NCBI GenBank assembly: GCA_965371245.1
Contig: CBDUXT010000064.1
Coordinates: 1-35,901 of the forward strand
Source: CBDUXT01 sp965371245
GTDB lineage: Bacteria; Planctomycetota; Phycisphaerae; UBA1845
Length of the DNA: 35,901 bases
Direction of reading: 5' to 3'
Positions within the stretch are counted from its first letter, which is position 1. Each line of letters starts with the position of its first letter. Made by a program: the position numbers and the translations under genes. Under the pieces are notes generated by a model, which saw nothing but the letters and a program-made list of their open reading frames with translations, was not told the DNA's origin and did no database searches. Positions 35,687 to 35,901 of this stretch are shown here, piece by piece.

Positions 35687-35808
35687 CCTGGTCCTTCGAA
35701 GATCGTCGCCACGCCCTGGCCTACGCCGACGCACATGGTGGCCAGGCCGCGTTTGGCATTGCGGCGTTTCATTTCGTGGAGGAGCGTAGCGGCGATCCGT
35801 GCGCCGCC
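35683..35808 (-). pseudogene. 3' fragment of an acetyl-CoA acetyltransferase (thiolase) gene
   Basis: The last 41 codons of a thiolase: GARIAATLLHEMKRRNAKRG then LATMCVGVGQGVATIFEGPG and TAA. This matches the conserved thiolase C-terminus, including the CxGxGxG loop that carries the active-site Cys. Directly upstream of GGAR, where HPLGA(S/T) should stand, the sequence becomes an R1 repeat (TAGGGCGGGTTCCACCCGCC). The remaining roughly 350 codons are absent. Non-functional. Confidence 0.85.
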
Positions 35809-35850
35809 GCAACCTTACCCCTCTCCCCGAGGCGGGTGGAACCCGCCCTA
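35803..35850. repeat. R1 repeat, left arm missing, at the thiolase break
   Basis: CGCCGCAACCTTACCCCTCT, CCCCGAGGCGGGTGGAAC, CCGCCCTA. It is identical to the right two-thirds of the R1 copy at 34623-34685, and its left end is fused to the thiolase fragment. The remaining 51 bases to the window end show nothing recognisable. Confidence 0.8.
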
Positions 35851-35901
35851 TCCATGAAAGGCATGTCCGGGTCAAGTGCGTACCGTAACTGGGGAGATCT
35901 T

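Overview
The window looks like a chromosomal segment of a high-GC planctomycete, most likely of the Phycisphaerae type. This rests on gene content, not on a search. The clues are a planctomycete-style ECF sigma factor next to a Ser/Thr kinase with TPR repeats, a membrane protein ending in a CxxC zinc ribbon, large secreted proteins with Cys-rich GACC-type motifs, VCBS/FG-GAP and Asp-box propellers, dockerin-like C-terminal modules, and dense short palindromic repeats between genes.

Layout. 1-892 (minus) is the N-terminal part of a secreted VCBS-repeat protein that runs off the window. 1218-4494 (plus) is a carbohydrate ABC importer: binding protein and two permeases, with no ATPase. 4848-6357 (plus) is an AT-richer two-gene unit: a deoxyribosyltransferase/TIR-like nucleotide-binding protein and a YbjN/CesT-like membrane-tailed protein. 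7051-10648 (minus) is an operon-like run of phospholipase A2-like lipoprotein, peptidase-like lipoprotein, WYL regulator and D-aminoacyl-tRNA deacylase (dtd). 11199-13842 (minus) holds an ECF sigma factor and a Ser/Thr kinase whose single open frame is interrupted by three TAG codons. 13918-16421 is a decayed zone: a truncated FG-GAP gene, a zinc-ribbon membrane protein, a transposase remnant and the C-terminal piece of a secreted protein. 16649-23915 (minus) has two large secreted proteins, the second a sialidase-like five-Asp-box protein. 24165-25621 (minus) is speD-speE (decarboxylated SAM and spermidine synthesis). 26107-28287 (minus) is a thioredoxin/DUF255 protein. 28288-29705 has repeats, a three-way-junction structure, a strong sigma70-type promoter and a broken secreted-protein gene. 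29695-31152 (minus) is a Tat-exported M24-like protein that lacks several metal ligands. 31428-34556 (plus) is a 1042-residue Asp-box propeller. 34760-35686 (plus) is a methyltransferase. 35683-35808 (minus) is the last 41 codons of a thiolase, cut off by a repeat.

The most interesting structure is not a gene. At least four families of short dispersed repeats (called R1-R4 here) lie at gene 3' ends, and in several cases the first three bases of the repeat are the TAG stop codon of the gene. This is seen for R3 at speD and the sialidase-like gene, R4 at dtd and the thioredoxin-domain gene, and R1 at the Asp-box propeller gene. R1 also encodes the C-terminal tail of the methyltransferase and forms the break point of the thiolase fragment; an R2 copy supplies the TGA of the kinase gene. 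TAG is the commonest stop among the intact genes here, which is unusual for a high-GC genome.
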